In this document: positions 28,660-36,832 of the stretch, piece by piece
How the letters are laid out: each line of letters opens with the position of its first letter
Numbering within the stretch: the first letter of the stretch is position 1
Source of the DNA: Thalassospira alkalitolerans
Lineage (GTDB): Bacteria; Pseudomonadota; Alphaproteobacteria; Rhodospirillales; Thalassospiraceae
DNA: 64,000 nucleotides
Direction of reading: 5' to 3'
Assembly: GCF_002115745.1 (NCBI RefSeq)
Contig: NZ_JFKB01000002.1
Location: 124,001 to 188,000 of the forward strand
The notes under the pieces: model-generated
Told to the model about the DNA's origin: nothing
What the model saw: the letters and a program-made list of their open reading frames with translations, nothing else
The model's database searches: none
Made by a program: the position numbers and the translations under genes

Positions 28660-30534
28660 TTATGTTCCGCTTTTGCCAAAGGCGCTTTCAAGCGCGGTCT
28701 GTAAATTCTTGATGACCGAAAACGCATCTTTCAGGTGCGTGCGTTCGAATGCCGAGAGGCTTTCAGGCTGAAGAAAGTTATCCGGGCGATCCCCACGCCG
28801 GATTTGGCGGACCTGATGTTTCAGGCGGGTGATGCTGATAAATTCAAAGGCATCCAAAAGGTCGGATGCCCCCTGTGTACTGATCGATGGGAAGGCCTTT
28901 GCTGCTTCCAGTCGGTCATAGGTGTTAACCGCATCAATACCATTGGCCAAGGCGTGAATGCGCGCCAGATCGACGATTGGCACCACCCCGTTATGTTTCA
29001 GATCAAGGGTACGGTCATGGTCGCCGCCCCGGATCATGACAAAGTTTTTAAAGAAGCCCAGCGGCACATGATGGGTCAGAGCATTGCCAACCATATAGGC
29101 CAGGAAAATACGGTTGCCCTTGGCTTTGGTGATGATCATGCGGTGCAGATCATCAAAGATTGCCCGCGTGCCGTGGATCGGACGCAAATCAAACCAAACC
29201 GAACACAGCATCAGGGCCTTGGGTTCGGGCTGTTCGATCCATTTGTTGAAATATTGCTGCCAGACGCGCACCGGTTGGCGCCACTGATCGATTTTCGCCA
29301 TCATGTCGCCAGGACAATAGATATAGCCGACGGTATTTAAACCATCGCAGACAAAAGTGCTCAGTTCCTTGAAATAGTCGCCGTGCTGGTCGGGGTCATA
29401 GGCATCGTCAATGATCAGGCAGTTATCCTGATCCGAAAGGGCGGTCTGGTCCTGACGTCCTTGTGATCCACCGGCCATCCAGACATAGGGAACTGGCGGC
29501 GGGCCAAATTTATCCTCGGCAAGTTGCAACAGGCGCGCTGTGGCCGCATCTGAAAGCGTCGTTACGATATGGCCCGCATTGCGTGATGTGGCACCGGCCT
29601 CGATCAGGTTGGTCAGAAGTTCAGGAACCTGTGCGATGACTTTTGCCATATCGGCCGGTTGGTCCATCTTGCGGATTTTGCCGACCATATAGACGGCCGA
29701 AAGTGATTGGCGCGCCAGCAGGTTATTTGTGGTGATCATGCCAACCGGCTTGCCGTCTTTCATGACAGGCAGATGGCGGACATTGTGGCGCGTCATGGTT
29801 AGCAACGCATCAAAGGCATAATCATCTGGCCCGACAAAGGTCGGGTTCGGGGTCATGATGTTTGAAACCGGTTCGTCATAGGATCGGGCTTCGGCGACAA
29901 CCCGGTTGCGAAGATCGCGGTCGGTCATGATGCCGGCAACTTCGCCCGCGCCTGCACCTTGTGTTACCAGCAGGCAGGAAACCCGCTCGCGGCACATCAG
30001 TTTTCCGGCTTCAAGGATCGATGCTCCGATATCGATGCTGACCAGGTCGCGTGCAATCAGGTCGGAAACGCGCACCGACATCAGTTTCAACTGGTCATCA
30101 TCGCGCTTTTCAAGCAATTGCATGCCGCTGCGCAGGCGGGCACCACCCATCTGTTCGAAAAAATAATTAAATTGTGGATATTTGCCTGCCAGATTGTGGA
30201 ATTCCTTTTCCGGCAGCAAATAGACAAGGCTGTCTTCGAGCGTGGTGATGTTGTTAGCTGCCCGGCCGGCGCGGAACATGGCGCGCACCCCGAAACATTC
30301 GCCTTCGCCAAGACGGGCCAGAAGTTGCCCATCGGGATCGCGTGTCTCGATACCGCCGGTTCGGATGATATGCAGATGCTGGCATTGCTGTTCTGGCGAT
30401 AAAACCTTTGTGCCCTTGCGGAAATAGCGCGCCGTCATACGCTTTGGCAGGGCCTCGATCACGTCATCGGGCAAAAGGTCGAATGGATGATGCAGTTTCA
30501 GGAAATCGCTGATTTCTTTTAGCTCAAGACTCAT
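28660..30534 (-). CDS. cNMP-binding/CBS/DUF294 nucleotidyltransferase-like regulator
   Basis: 624-aa signalling protein. A cyclic-nucleotide-binding barrel spans about 15-130 (FGVRAMFRAGRAANNI). A CBS pair spans about 155-285. A DUF294 nucleotidyltransferase core follows, with GGSQGR at 355-360 and metal Asp368 and Asp370 in ALSDQDNCLI. A C-terminal helical domain (DUF294_C) runs from about 480. The GlnD/GlnE-like active site is intact, so it may nucleotidylate a partner. The start MSLELKEI is behind GGGAGGAACGGTC. Located downstream of the Na+/solute symporter and upstream of the exonuclease; a role in control of carboxylate uptake is inferred from context only. Confidence 0.85.
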   Translation of the reverse strand: MSLELKEISDFLKLHHPFDLLPDDVIEALPKRMTARYFRKGTKVLSPEQQCQHLHIIRTGGIETRDPDGQLLARLGEGECFGVRAMFRAGRAANNITTLEDSLVYLLPEKEFHNLAGKYPQFNYFFEQMGGARLRSGMQLLEKRDDDQLKLMSVRVSDLIARDLVSIDIGASILEAGKLMCRERVSCLLVTQGAGAGEVAGIMTDRDLRNRVVAEARSYDEPVSNIMTPNPTFVGPDDYAFDALLTMTRHNVRHLPVMKDGKPVGMITTNNLLARQSLSAVYMVGKIRKMDQPADMAKVIAQVPELLTNLIEAGATSRNAGHIVTTLSDAATARLLQLAEDKFGPPPVPYVWMAGGSQGRQDQTALSDQDNCLIIDDAYDPDQHGDYFKELSTFVCDGLNTVGYIYCPGDMMAKIDQWRQPVRVWQQYFNKWIEQPEPKALMLCSVWFDLRPIHGTRAIFDDLHRMIITKAKGNRIFLAYMVGNALTHHVPLGFFKNFVMIRGGDHDRTLDLKHNGVVPIVDLARIHALANGIDAVNTYDRLEAAKAFPSISTQGASDLLDAFEFISITRLKHQVRQIRRGDRPDNFLQPESLSAFERTHLKDAFSVIKNLQTALESAFGKSGT

Positions 30535-30589
30535 GTGACCGTTCCTCCCTGTCGTAATGCATTGTTGCCCGAGATGGCGGCAAAAGAAA

Positions 30590-30617
30590 AGGCCCCCGGA
30601 ATAACTTCCGGGGGCCT
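30590..30617 (-). terminator. Terminator after the symporter gene
   Basis: A perfect 12-bp stem (AGGCCCCCGGAA / TTCCGGGGGCCT) with a TAAC loop. A T-rich CTTTTCTTTTG follows on the minus strand, 33 nt past the symporter stop. It separates symporter transcription from the DUF294-exonuclease genes, at least partly. Confidence 0.88.
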
Positions 30618-30649
30618 GCAACAGGTTTTTGCAAACCCGTCGACCGAAA

Positions 30650-32416
30650 TCAGTGATCGACGGCGGCACCGGCCCCTTTCGGAACGCGGATATCTTCGAC
30701 AAGACGCTGGATATGCTCCGGCGGCTCGGCGGTTACTTTCGAAACGCTGAAAGCGACGATAAAGTTCAGCATCATCCCGACAACACCGATGCCTTCTGGC
30801 GAAATGCCAAACAGCCAGTTTTCCGGAACGTTTTCGATCAGCACCGGGATAAAGATGCCTTTGTAAGACATGATATAGCCCATGGTGAAGACCAGACCGA
30901 CCAGCATACCGGCGACGGCACCTTCGCGGTTAACCTTCTTGGAGAAGATCCCCATGATGATAACCGGGAACAGGGACGCAGCGGCAAGACCAAAGGCAAA
31001 GGCCACCACCTGTGCCACAAAGCCCGGCGGGTTGTACCCCAGATAACCTGCAATCAGGATAGCGACAGCAGCACCAATACGGCCAGCCATCAGTTCCTGT
31101 TTTTCGGTCATATTCGGGGTAAAGGTGCCTTTCAAAAGGTCATGCGATACGCTTGAGGAAATCACAAGCAACAGACCGGCTGCCGTTGACAGGGCGGCGG
31201 CAATACCACCGGCTGCGACAAGGGCGATCACCCAGTTCGGAAGCTGTGCGATTTCCGGGTTGGCCAGAACCATGATATCCCGGTCAACACTCAGTTCGTT
31301 ACCGGCCCAGCCATATTCGGCGGCTTTGGCGGCAAAGTCAGCATTGGCGTCGTTATAGTATTGGATGCGGCCGTCACCGTTCTTGTCTTCGTATTTTAGA
31401 AGACCAGTGCTTTCCCAGCGTTCCATCCAATCCGGACGATCTTCGAATTTAAGGTTGCCTTCCGGGTCACCAACGGCACCGATTTGCACGGTTTCGGTCA
31501 GATTAAGACGGGCCATCGCGCCAACTGCCGGGGCAGTGGTGTAAAGCAATGCGATAAAGACCAGTGCCCAACCCGCCGAAGAACGTGCATCACGAACTTT
31601 CGGGACGGTGAAGAAGCGAACGATAACGTGCGGAAGACCCGCCGTACCAACCATCAGGGCAAGCGTAATCGCAAAGATGTCGATCGTTGACTTGTTGGTT
31701 GTCGTATATTCAAGGAAGCCCAGTTCCGTCACGATATGGTTAAGGCGATCCAGCATGAATTCGCCGGTGCCATTAACCGTGGAACCAAATGCCAGCTGTG
31801 GAATAGGATTGCCGGTCAGCTGGAAGGCGATGAAGATTGCCGGAATGGTGTAGGCAACGATCAGCACGCAATACTGTGCAACCTGAGTATAGGTAACGCC
31901 CTTCATGCCGCCAAGAACGGCATAGATAAAGACGATGCCCATGCCGACAGCCAAACCAGTCAGAAGTTCGACTTCAAGGAAGCGCGAGAATACGATACCA
32001 ACGCCGCGCATTTGACCCGCGACATAGGTAAAGGAAATAAAGATCAGGCAGATTACAGCGACAATACGTGCTGTTCTGGAATAGTAACGATCCCCGATGA
32101 ATTCCGGCACAGTGAATTTGCCGTATTTACGAAGATACGGTGCCAGAAGCATCGCCAGCAGGCAGTAGCCGCCGGTCCAGCCCATCAGGTAAACCGAGCC
32201 GCCATAGCCAAGGAAGGCAATCAGGCCAGCCATTGAAATAAAGGATGCGGCAGACATCCAGTCTGCTGCGGTCGCCATGCCATTGATGACGGGATTAACG
32301 CCCTTGCCAGCGACATAGAATTCGCCGGTGGTGCTTGCCTTGGCCCAGATTGCGATGCCGATATACAGCGCAAAGCTAAGGCCGACGGCGATATAGGTAA
32401 GGGTAGTAAGATCCAT
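30650..32416 (-). CDS. Sodium:solute symporter, large subunit (ActP-like, VC_2705 type)
   Basis: 588-aa SSS-family transporter with about 13 membrane segments. MATAADWMSAASFISMAGLIAF and the GGMKGVTYTQVAQY region are typical of acetate/carboxylate symporters. An ~80-residue hydrophilic loop (residues ~325-410) interrupts the core. It contains DKNGDGRIQYYND, which resembles a calcium EF-hand loop. This long insert and the DUF4212 partner gene upstream mark the two-component VC_2705 subfamily. The start MDLTTL follows GGGGAGAC. The likely substrate is acetate or another short carboxylate (inference). Gap to the small subunit is 37 nt. Confidence 0.9.
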   Translation of the reverse strand: MDLTTLTYIAVGLSFALYIGIAIWAKASTTGEFYVAGKGVNPVINGMATAADWMSAASFISMAGLIAFLGYGGSVYLMGWTGGYCLLAMLLAPYLRKYGKFTVPEFIGDRYYSRTARIVAVICLIFISFTYVAGQMRGVGIVFSRFLEVELLTGLAVGMGIVFIYAVLGGMKGVTYTQVAQYCVLIVAYTIPAIFIAFQLTGNPIPQLAFGSTVNGTGEFMLDRLNHIVTELGFLEYTTTNKSTIDIFAITLALMVGTAGLPHVIVRFFTVPKVRDARSSAGWALVFIALLYTTAPAVGAMARLNLTETVQIGAVGDPEGNLKFEDRPDWMERWESTGLLKYEDKNGDGRIQYYNDANADFAAKAAEYGWAGNELSVDRDIMVLANPEIAQLPNWVIALVAAGGIAAALSTAAGLLLVISSSVSHDLLKGTFTPNMTEKQELMAGRIGAAVAILIAGYLGYNPPGFVAQVVAFAFGLAAASLFPVIIMGIFSKKVNREGAVAGMLVGLVFTMGYIMSYKGIFIPVLIENVPENWLFGISPEGIGVVGMMLNFIVAFSVSKVTAEPPEHIQRLVEDIRVPKGAGAAVDH

Positions 32417-32453
32417 CTTGTTTGTCTCCCCGGATCCAAAACTTTCGCGGACG

Positions 32454-32714
32454 TTAGTCGTCGTCTTCGCGAACGCCGAATTCACGATCCAATTTGTTCA
32501 TCTTGGCTACATAGACAAAAATCAACGCAACAAAGACGTAAATAGATCCTTGTTGAGCAAACCAGAATCCGAGCTCAAAGCCCGCAAATTCGATGCTGTT
32601 GAGGGCATCGACAAACAAGATGCCAAAACCGTAGGAAACAACGAACCAAATGACCAACAGCGTGGCCACCAGCTTGACGTTTCGCTTCCAGTAGGCTGCG
32701 CTTTGTTCATCCAT
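32454..32714 (-). CDS. DUF4212 small subunit of the sodium:solute symporter
   Basis: 86-aa membrane protein with two TM helices (VKLVATLLVIWFVVSYGFGILF and FWFAQQGSIYVFVALIFVYVAKMNKLDREF). The start MDEQSAAYWKRN follows GGAAGGAGACG. The AYWKRN start, ..GFWFAQQGSI.. and ..LDR.FGV.E.. are characteristic of the DUF4212 family that always accompanies VC_2705-type symporters. It is presumably an accessory subunit needed for assembly or activity. Confidence 0.92.
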   Translation of the reverse strand: MDEQSAAYWKRNVKLVATLLVIWFVVSYGFGILFVDALNSIEFAGFELGFWFAQQGSIYVFVALIFVYVAKMNKLDREFGVREDDD

Positions 32715-33275
32715 CGCGCGTCTCCTTCCTAGAATTTGAGAACTTCCCCTGCCGACCGGTTTTATTGAGTTCTTTTTGGCGCCGGTCTGCCTGCATTTGA
32801 TGCAATGATGGTGTAATTCCAGACATTGCCTACATGCTCGATAACAGCTTTCCGAACGCGCCAGAAGATAATCATTAGTCGTATATATTCGTGTTGAAAC
32901 GATCATCAAGGTGCTGGAATATTGGAAAAATACCATGAAATCAGCCGTTTTTAGTGCTTGCTTTGGCGGCGCATCACACAGGCCCTGGCGGGGGTGCGCG
33001 GCACGTGCAAAGGGGCGTTTATTGCGTATCCGGGGTTGTTTTTAGGGGGCGCGGGCCAAATTTTATCGATATTTCAGGCCGCGTCGTTTTTTCCATGACA
33101 CATTCTTGAATGCACGGCGTTGTTTGTCACGGATGGGGGGTGTCTGGCGTTGTTTGTCATTGTTTGTCCGGGGCCGGTCGGTTACAAACGGGCAAAGCTT
33201 TCGGATGGTCGCGCGGCGACGATCCATATGTCCCGGGACGCTCCGGGATGTCTCACATTTTGGATGGGGAATTTA
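32715..33275. other. 561-bp divergent intergenic region
   Basis: Promoters for the symporter operon (minus) and ettA (plus) must lie here. No gene is convincing. The right part holds a 14-bp direct repeat, GGCGTTGTTTGTCA, at 33116-33129 and 33146-33159, with a third partial copy TTGTTTGTC at 33160-33168. Frames running through it into ettA are start-site extensions without support. Confidence 0.5.
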
Positions 33276-34958
33276 ATGGCATCCTACCAGTATATTTACG
33301 TCATGAAGGACCTGACCAAAGTCCTTCCGGGTGGTCGTGAACTTTTCAAGGGCATCACACTTTCCTTCCTGCCGGGTGTCAAAATCGGTGTTCTGGGGAA
33401 CAACGGTGCAGGTAAATCGACGCTGCTTAAAATCATGGGTGGCATCGAAAAGGAATACACCGGTGAAGCATGGCCGGCCGAAGGTGTTCGGGTTGGCTAT
33501 CTTGAACAGGAACCGCATCTTAACCCGGATAAGGATGTGCTTGGTAACGTGATGGAAGGCTGCGGTCAGATTGTTGACGATCTGGCGCGGTTTAACGAAA
33601 TCAGCATGGCCTTCGCCGAGCCGATGACCGATGACGAGATGAACAATCTTCTCACCGAGCAGGGCGAATTGCAGGAACGCATTGATGCGGCCAATGGCTG
33701 GGATCTGGAGCGGACGCTCGATATTGCCATGGACGCCCTGCGTTGCCCGCCAAAAGATTCCGACGTCACCAAGCTTTCGGGTGGTGAACGCCGCCGTGTC
33801 GCGCTGTGCCGTCTGTTGCTGGCCAAGCCTGATATGCTGCTGCTTGACGAACCGACCAACCATCTGGATGCGGAATCGGTTGCATGGCTTGAACGCCATC
33901 TTGAAGATTACGAAGGCACTGTTGTGCTGGTCACGCACGATCGTTACTTCCTTGATAATGTCACCGGCTGGATCCTTGAACTTGATCGCGGACAGGGCAT
34001 TCCATACGAGGGTAACTATTCGTCCTGGCTTGAACAGAAACAGAAACGTCTTGCGCAGGAATCTCGTCAGGAAGGTGGTCGTCAGAAACAGCTGGCCACC
34101 GAACTTGACTGGATCCGTCAGAACCCCAAAGGCCGTCAGGCAAAATCCAAGGCCCGTATCCGTGCCTATGATGATCTTGTCGCCGAAGCAGCCAATGCGG
34201 TTCCCGATTCAACCAAGATCGTTATTCCGATTGGCGAACGCCTTGGTAATGAAGTCATCACCGCCGAAGGCCTGACCAAGGCATTTGGGGATAAGCTTCT
34301 GTTTGATGATTTGCATTTCCGCCTGCCACCGGGTGGGATCGTTGGGGTGATCGGGCCGAACGGTGCGGGTAAAACCACGCTGTTCCAGATGTTGACCGGT
34401 AACGACACCCCGGATTCCGGGACGCTTAAAATCGGTGAAACCGTCAAGATGGGCTATGTCGATCAGTCGCGTGATGCGCTTGATCCGAACAAGACCGTTT
34501 GGCAAGAAGTTTCCGATGGTCTGGACGAGATCCTGTTGGGCAAACGGCCGATGAACTCGCGGGCCTATGTGTCGCAATTCGCCTTTAAAGGTGCGGATCA
34601 GCAGAAAAAAGTTGGTCAGTTGTCCGGTGGTGAACGGAACCGTGTTCATCTTGCCAAGATGCTAAAATCCGGCAGCAACGTTCTGCTGCTCGATGAACCG
34701 ACCAACGATCTTGACGTTGATACCTTGCGTGCCCTCGAAGAGGCGTTATTGGAATTTGCCGGTTGTGCTGTGGTTATTTCGCATGATCGCTTCTTCCTTG
34801 ACCGTATCGCGACCCATATTCTGGCCTATGAGGGCAATTCGCATGTCGAATGGTTCGAAGGCAACTATCAGGAATACGAAGCGGATTACAAACGCCGCTT
34901 TGGCGATGCGGCGGACCGTCCGCATCGCATCAAATACAAGCCGCTGACCCGCGGTTGA
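33276..34958 (+). CDS. ettA: EttA, ABC-F energy-dependent translational throttle
   Basis: 560-aa soluble ABC-F protein with two ATPase domains, each complete: Walker A GNNGAGKST and GPNGAGKTT, signatures LSGGERRRVALCR and LSGGERNRVHLAK, and Walker B LLLDEPTNHLD and LLLDEPTNDLD. The arm/linker between domains (WLEQKQKRLAQESRQEG...KSKARIRAYDDL) matches EttA. Length is close to E. coli EttA (555 aa). Binds the ribosomal E site and gates the first elongation step according to ATP/ADP. The start MASYQYIYVM aligns with the E. coli N terminus; GGGGA lies upstream. Confidence 0.95.
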   Translation: MASYQYIYVMKDLTKVLPGGRELFKGITLSFLPGVKIGVLGNNGAGKSTLLKIMGGIEKEYTGEAWPAEGVRVGYLEQEPHLNPDKDVLGNVMEGCGQIVDDLARFNEISMAFAEPMTDDEMNNLLTEQGELQERIDAANGWDLERTLDIAMDALRCPPKDSDVTKLSGGERRRVALCRLLLAKPDMLLLDEPTNHLDAESVAWLERHLEDYEGTVVLVTHDRYFLDNVTGWILELDRGQGIPYEGNYSSWLEQKQKRLAQESRQEGGRQKQLATELDWIRQNPKGRQAKSKARIRAYDDLVAEAANAVPDSTKIVIPIGERLGNEVITAEGLTKAFGDKLLFDDLHFRLPPGGIVGVIGPNGAGKTTLFQMLTGNDTPDSGTLKIGETVKMGYVDQSRDALDPNKTVWQEVSDGLDEILLGKRPMNSRAYVSQFAFKGADQQKKVGQLSGGERNRVHLAKMLKSGSNVLLLDEPTNDLDVDTLRALEEALLEFAGCAVVISHDRFFLDRIATHILAYEGNSHVEWFEGNYQEYEADYKRRFGDAADRPHRIKYKPLTRG

Positions 34959-34964
34959 TCATTC

Positions 34965-34991
34965 AAGGTCGCCCGGTGGGCGGCCTTTTTT
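34965..34991 (+). terminator. ettA terminator
   Basis: A 10-bp stem (AAGGTCGCCC / GGGCGGCCTT, one G-U pair) with a GGT loop is followed by a T-run, starting 7 nt after the ettA stop. Confidence 0.9.
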
Positions 34992-35023
34992 CTTGGGCGG
35001 CATGATGTTGATGTTCGCCCATA

Positions 35024-35058
35024 AAAAAAGCCACCGGCGATTTGCAGGTGGCTTTTTT
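35024..35058. terminator. mlaC terminator (bidirectional)
   Basis: A 12-bp stem, AAAAAAGCCACC / GGTGGCTTTTTT, with an 11-nt loop. It has U-tracts in both orientations and lies 20 nt after the mlaC stop on the minus strand. Confidence 0.88.
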
Positions 35059-35078
35059 ATTGCGTCGGGACCGACAGA

Positions 35079-35744
35079 TTATTTTCCGGTCTTCTCGTGA
35101 AGTGCCTTGGTCAAAGCGGCAACCTTGCCACCATTCTGCTGGATCACGGTGGTGAATTCGTCGCGCTGGGTGATGCCCATGCTCAGACCTTCGACGGTGA
35201 CGTCAATGATCTTGTACTTATCGCCAAATTCGCGAAGCCGCCAGATGATCGTGACTGGTGGTCCGTCCGGACGGACGAACTGAGAATTGACGAAGGTGTC
35301 TTTTTTCTGCTGGCTTTCATCGCCAACAACGAATTGCTCGCCATTGAAGCTTTTGAACTGGCTGGCATAATTAAGCGCCAGATATTCCTGCAAAAGAGAA
35401 GCGAATTCGTTCAGTTCATCTTCCGAGATCGAGCGCCAGTAACGCCCCAGCACGAAACGTGAAATAACATCCATCGCAAAATAACGATCCATCAACGCGA
35501 CAAAATTCTGTCGGCGGATATCGTCACTAAGCGTTTCATCTGTCAGACCGGCAATTGCATCGCTGGCAAGAGTATGGATGACATTAATTGCGTTGTTCTC
35601 AGCCGCAACTTCAACGACCGAAGTGGGCGCCTGAAGCGGGCTTTCGCCTGCAAAGGCAGGACCGGCGACAAGGCCGGTCGTGCCAATGATCGCTGCTGCT
35701 AAGGCAGAAGCCGTAAATTTGCTCTTCATTTTCGAACGAACCAT
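35079..35744 (-). CDS. mlaC: MlaC-like periplasmic phospholipid-binding protein
   Basis: 221-aa Tol_Tol_Ttg2-family protein. The signal peptide should be cut after AFA (residue 32). Mature features typical of MlaC: QNFVALMDRYFAMDVISRFVLGRYW, EFASLLQEYLALNYASQF, and PPVTIIWRLREFGDKYKIIDVTVEGLSMGITQRDEF. It carries phospholipids between MlaA in the outer membrane and the MlaFEDB complex in the inner membrane. ATG overlaps the mlaA stop by one base (TAATG). Another Met lies at codon 6. The mlaFED genes are not in the window. Confidence 0.92.
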   Translation of the reverse strand: MVRSKMKSKFTASALAAAIIGTTGLVAGPAFAGESPLQAPTSVVEVAAENNAINVIHTLASDAIAGLTDETLSDDIRRQNFVALMDRYFAMDVISRFVLGRYWRSISEDELNEFASLLQEYLALNYASQFKSFNGEQFVVGDESQQKKDTFVNSQFVRPDGPPVTIIWRLREFGDKYKIIDVTVEGLSMGITQRDEFTTVIQQNGGKVAALTKALHEKTGK

Positions 35745-36529
35745 TATTCTGCTGCTGCTTCGACCGCATCGTCAAAATCGAAAGACGCACTTTCGTCTTC
35801 GACATCAGGTGCAGTTGGTGCGGCACCGTTGCGAATGACAGCATTACGCTGCTGACGATACAGGCTACGCAATGCAGCGTAATAGTCAATCGAGGTCTGT
35901 TCGAGTTCGTTGAGCTGGTTCAGGGCGCGATAGCGCGCATCAAGCGCTGTAACCCCCAAAGAGCCAAGATAAAGATTATCTACGGTGTCGCTGTTTTTAC
36001 CTGCCCAAGTCAGCGGGTTCATGACGTAGTCGGCAGCGATGCCGGCCGAGTCACGCAGGTTCGACGGACCTAGCAATGGAAGGACGATATAAGGACCGCC
36101 ACCAATGCCGTAATGGCCAAGCGTTTGACCGAAATCTTCGCTGTGATAGGGGATGCCGAAATCCGCAGCCACATCGTTAAAGCCAAGGAATCCGATGGTG
36201 CTGTTCATGATGAAACGCTGTGCAGATGCAGCGGCCTGTTCCGGCTCACCCTGAAACAGCGAGTTCAGTGCGTTTATCGGTTCGCCGATATTACGCACAA
36301 AGCTGCTTACAGCGGTTTTGACTTCTTCCGGGGCAATATCGCGGTACCACATGGCAGCCGGATAAAGGATCATAAAATCAACGGCCCCATTGACACCATG
36401 AACGATCCGGTTGACCGGTTCGATCGGGTCGTAATCACTCATGTCCTGTGCTGGCTGGGTGGATGCGCATGCGGTTAGCATGGACAAAGAAGCACCAGCG
36501 CACAGCGAAAGCAAAGTTCGAAGGTTCAT
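35744..36529 (-). CDS. mlaA: MlaA (VacJ) outer-membrane lipoprotein
   Basis: 261-aa lipoprotein with lipobox SMLTAC (Cys21). It has the MlaA core: DYDPIEPVNRIVHGVN, the long helix region FVRNIGEPINALNSLFQG, RFIMNSTIGFLGFNDVA, and the FGQTLGHYGIGGGPYIVLPLLGPSNLRD signature. Removes mislocalised phospholipid from the outer leaflet and passes it to MlaC. The acidic, Ala-rich tail is extra. The start MNLRTLL places the lipobox correctly; the upstream extension lacks support. The ribosome site is weak. Cotranscribed with mlaC. Confidence 0.93.
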   Translation of the reverse strand: MNLRTLLSLCAGASLSMLTACASTQPAQDMSDYDPIEPVNRIVHGVNGAVDFMILYPAAMWYRDIAPEEVKTAVSSFVRNIGEPINALNSLFQGEPEQAAASAQRFIMNSTIGFLGFNDVAADFGIPYHSEDFGQTLGHYGIGGGPYIVLPLLGPSNLRDSAGIAADYVMNPLTWAGKNSDTVDNLYLGSLGVTALDARYRALNQLNELEQTSIDYYAALRSLYRQQRNAVIRNGAAPTAPDVEDESASFDFDDAVEAAAE

Positions 36530-36689
36530 TATTTTTTGCCAAACGATTTTCGATACAAACTTTCCCCGACCCGTGACGTTCTTGGAATCGGGATTCCAAA
36601 ACAATACCACCCTGCTGCCCGCTAAGAAAACAGAACATAGCACTGCACACGCCTCAGATATCCATCTGGGTAGCATAGGCAAAGTTTAA

Positions 36690-36745
36690 ACGCCAGCACA
36701 CAAAATTGCGAGCCCGATCAATGGGATTTGGCGTGTGGCTTTTTT
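36690..36745 (+). promoter_or_regulatory. Structured element with T-run upstream of the ArsR-methyltransferase gene
   Basis: Two competing pairings are visible: ACGCCA (36690-36695) with TGGCGT (36729-36734), or GCCA-CAC with GTGTGGC ending right before TTTTTT (36740-36745). An inner CCC/GGG stem lies at 36713-36725. A terminator-like hairpin with no plus-strand gene in front suggests a leader attenuator or the end of a short RNA. It matches no riboswitch I can recall (not an obvious SAM or SAH class). Confidence 0.3.
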
Positions 36746-36790
36746 GCACTACCCCTTTTGGATGGGTAATTAGGTCTTGATTAAATATAA

Positions 36791-36804
36791 ACATATCTTT
36801 ATGT
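36791..36804. promoter_or_regulatory. Candidate ArsR-type operator
   Basis: Inverted repeat ACATA-TCTT-TATGT in an A/T-rich stretch, 29 bp before the ArsR-methyltransferase ATG. ArsR/SmtB regulators usually bind A/T-rich 12-2-12 repeats near the promoter, so autoregulation through this site is plausible. The repeat is short. Confidence 0.5.
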
Positions 36805-36832
36805 CTTTTCGTAGATTGGCGGAGGCACTGAT

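Noticed and set aside
36690-36832. SAM or SAH riboswitch before the ArsR-methyltransferase gene
   Set aside because: I looked for conserved cores of known SAM/SAH classes and saw none. Only a terminator-like hairpin and a palindrome are supportable.
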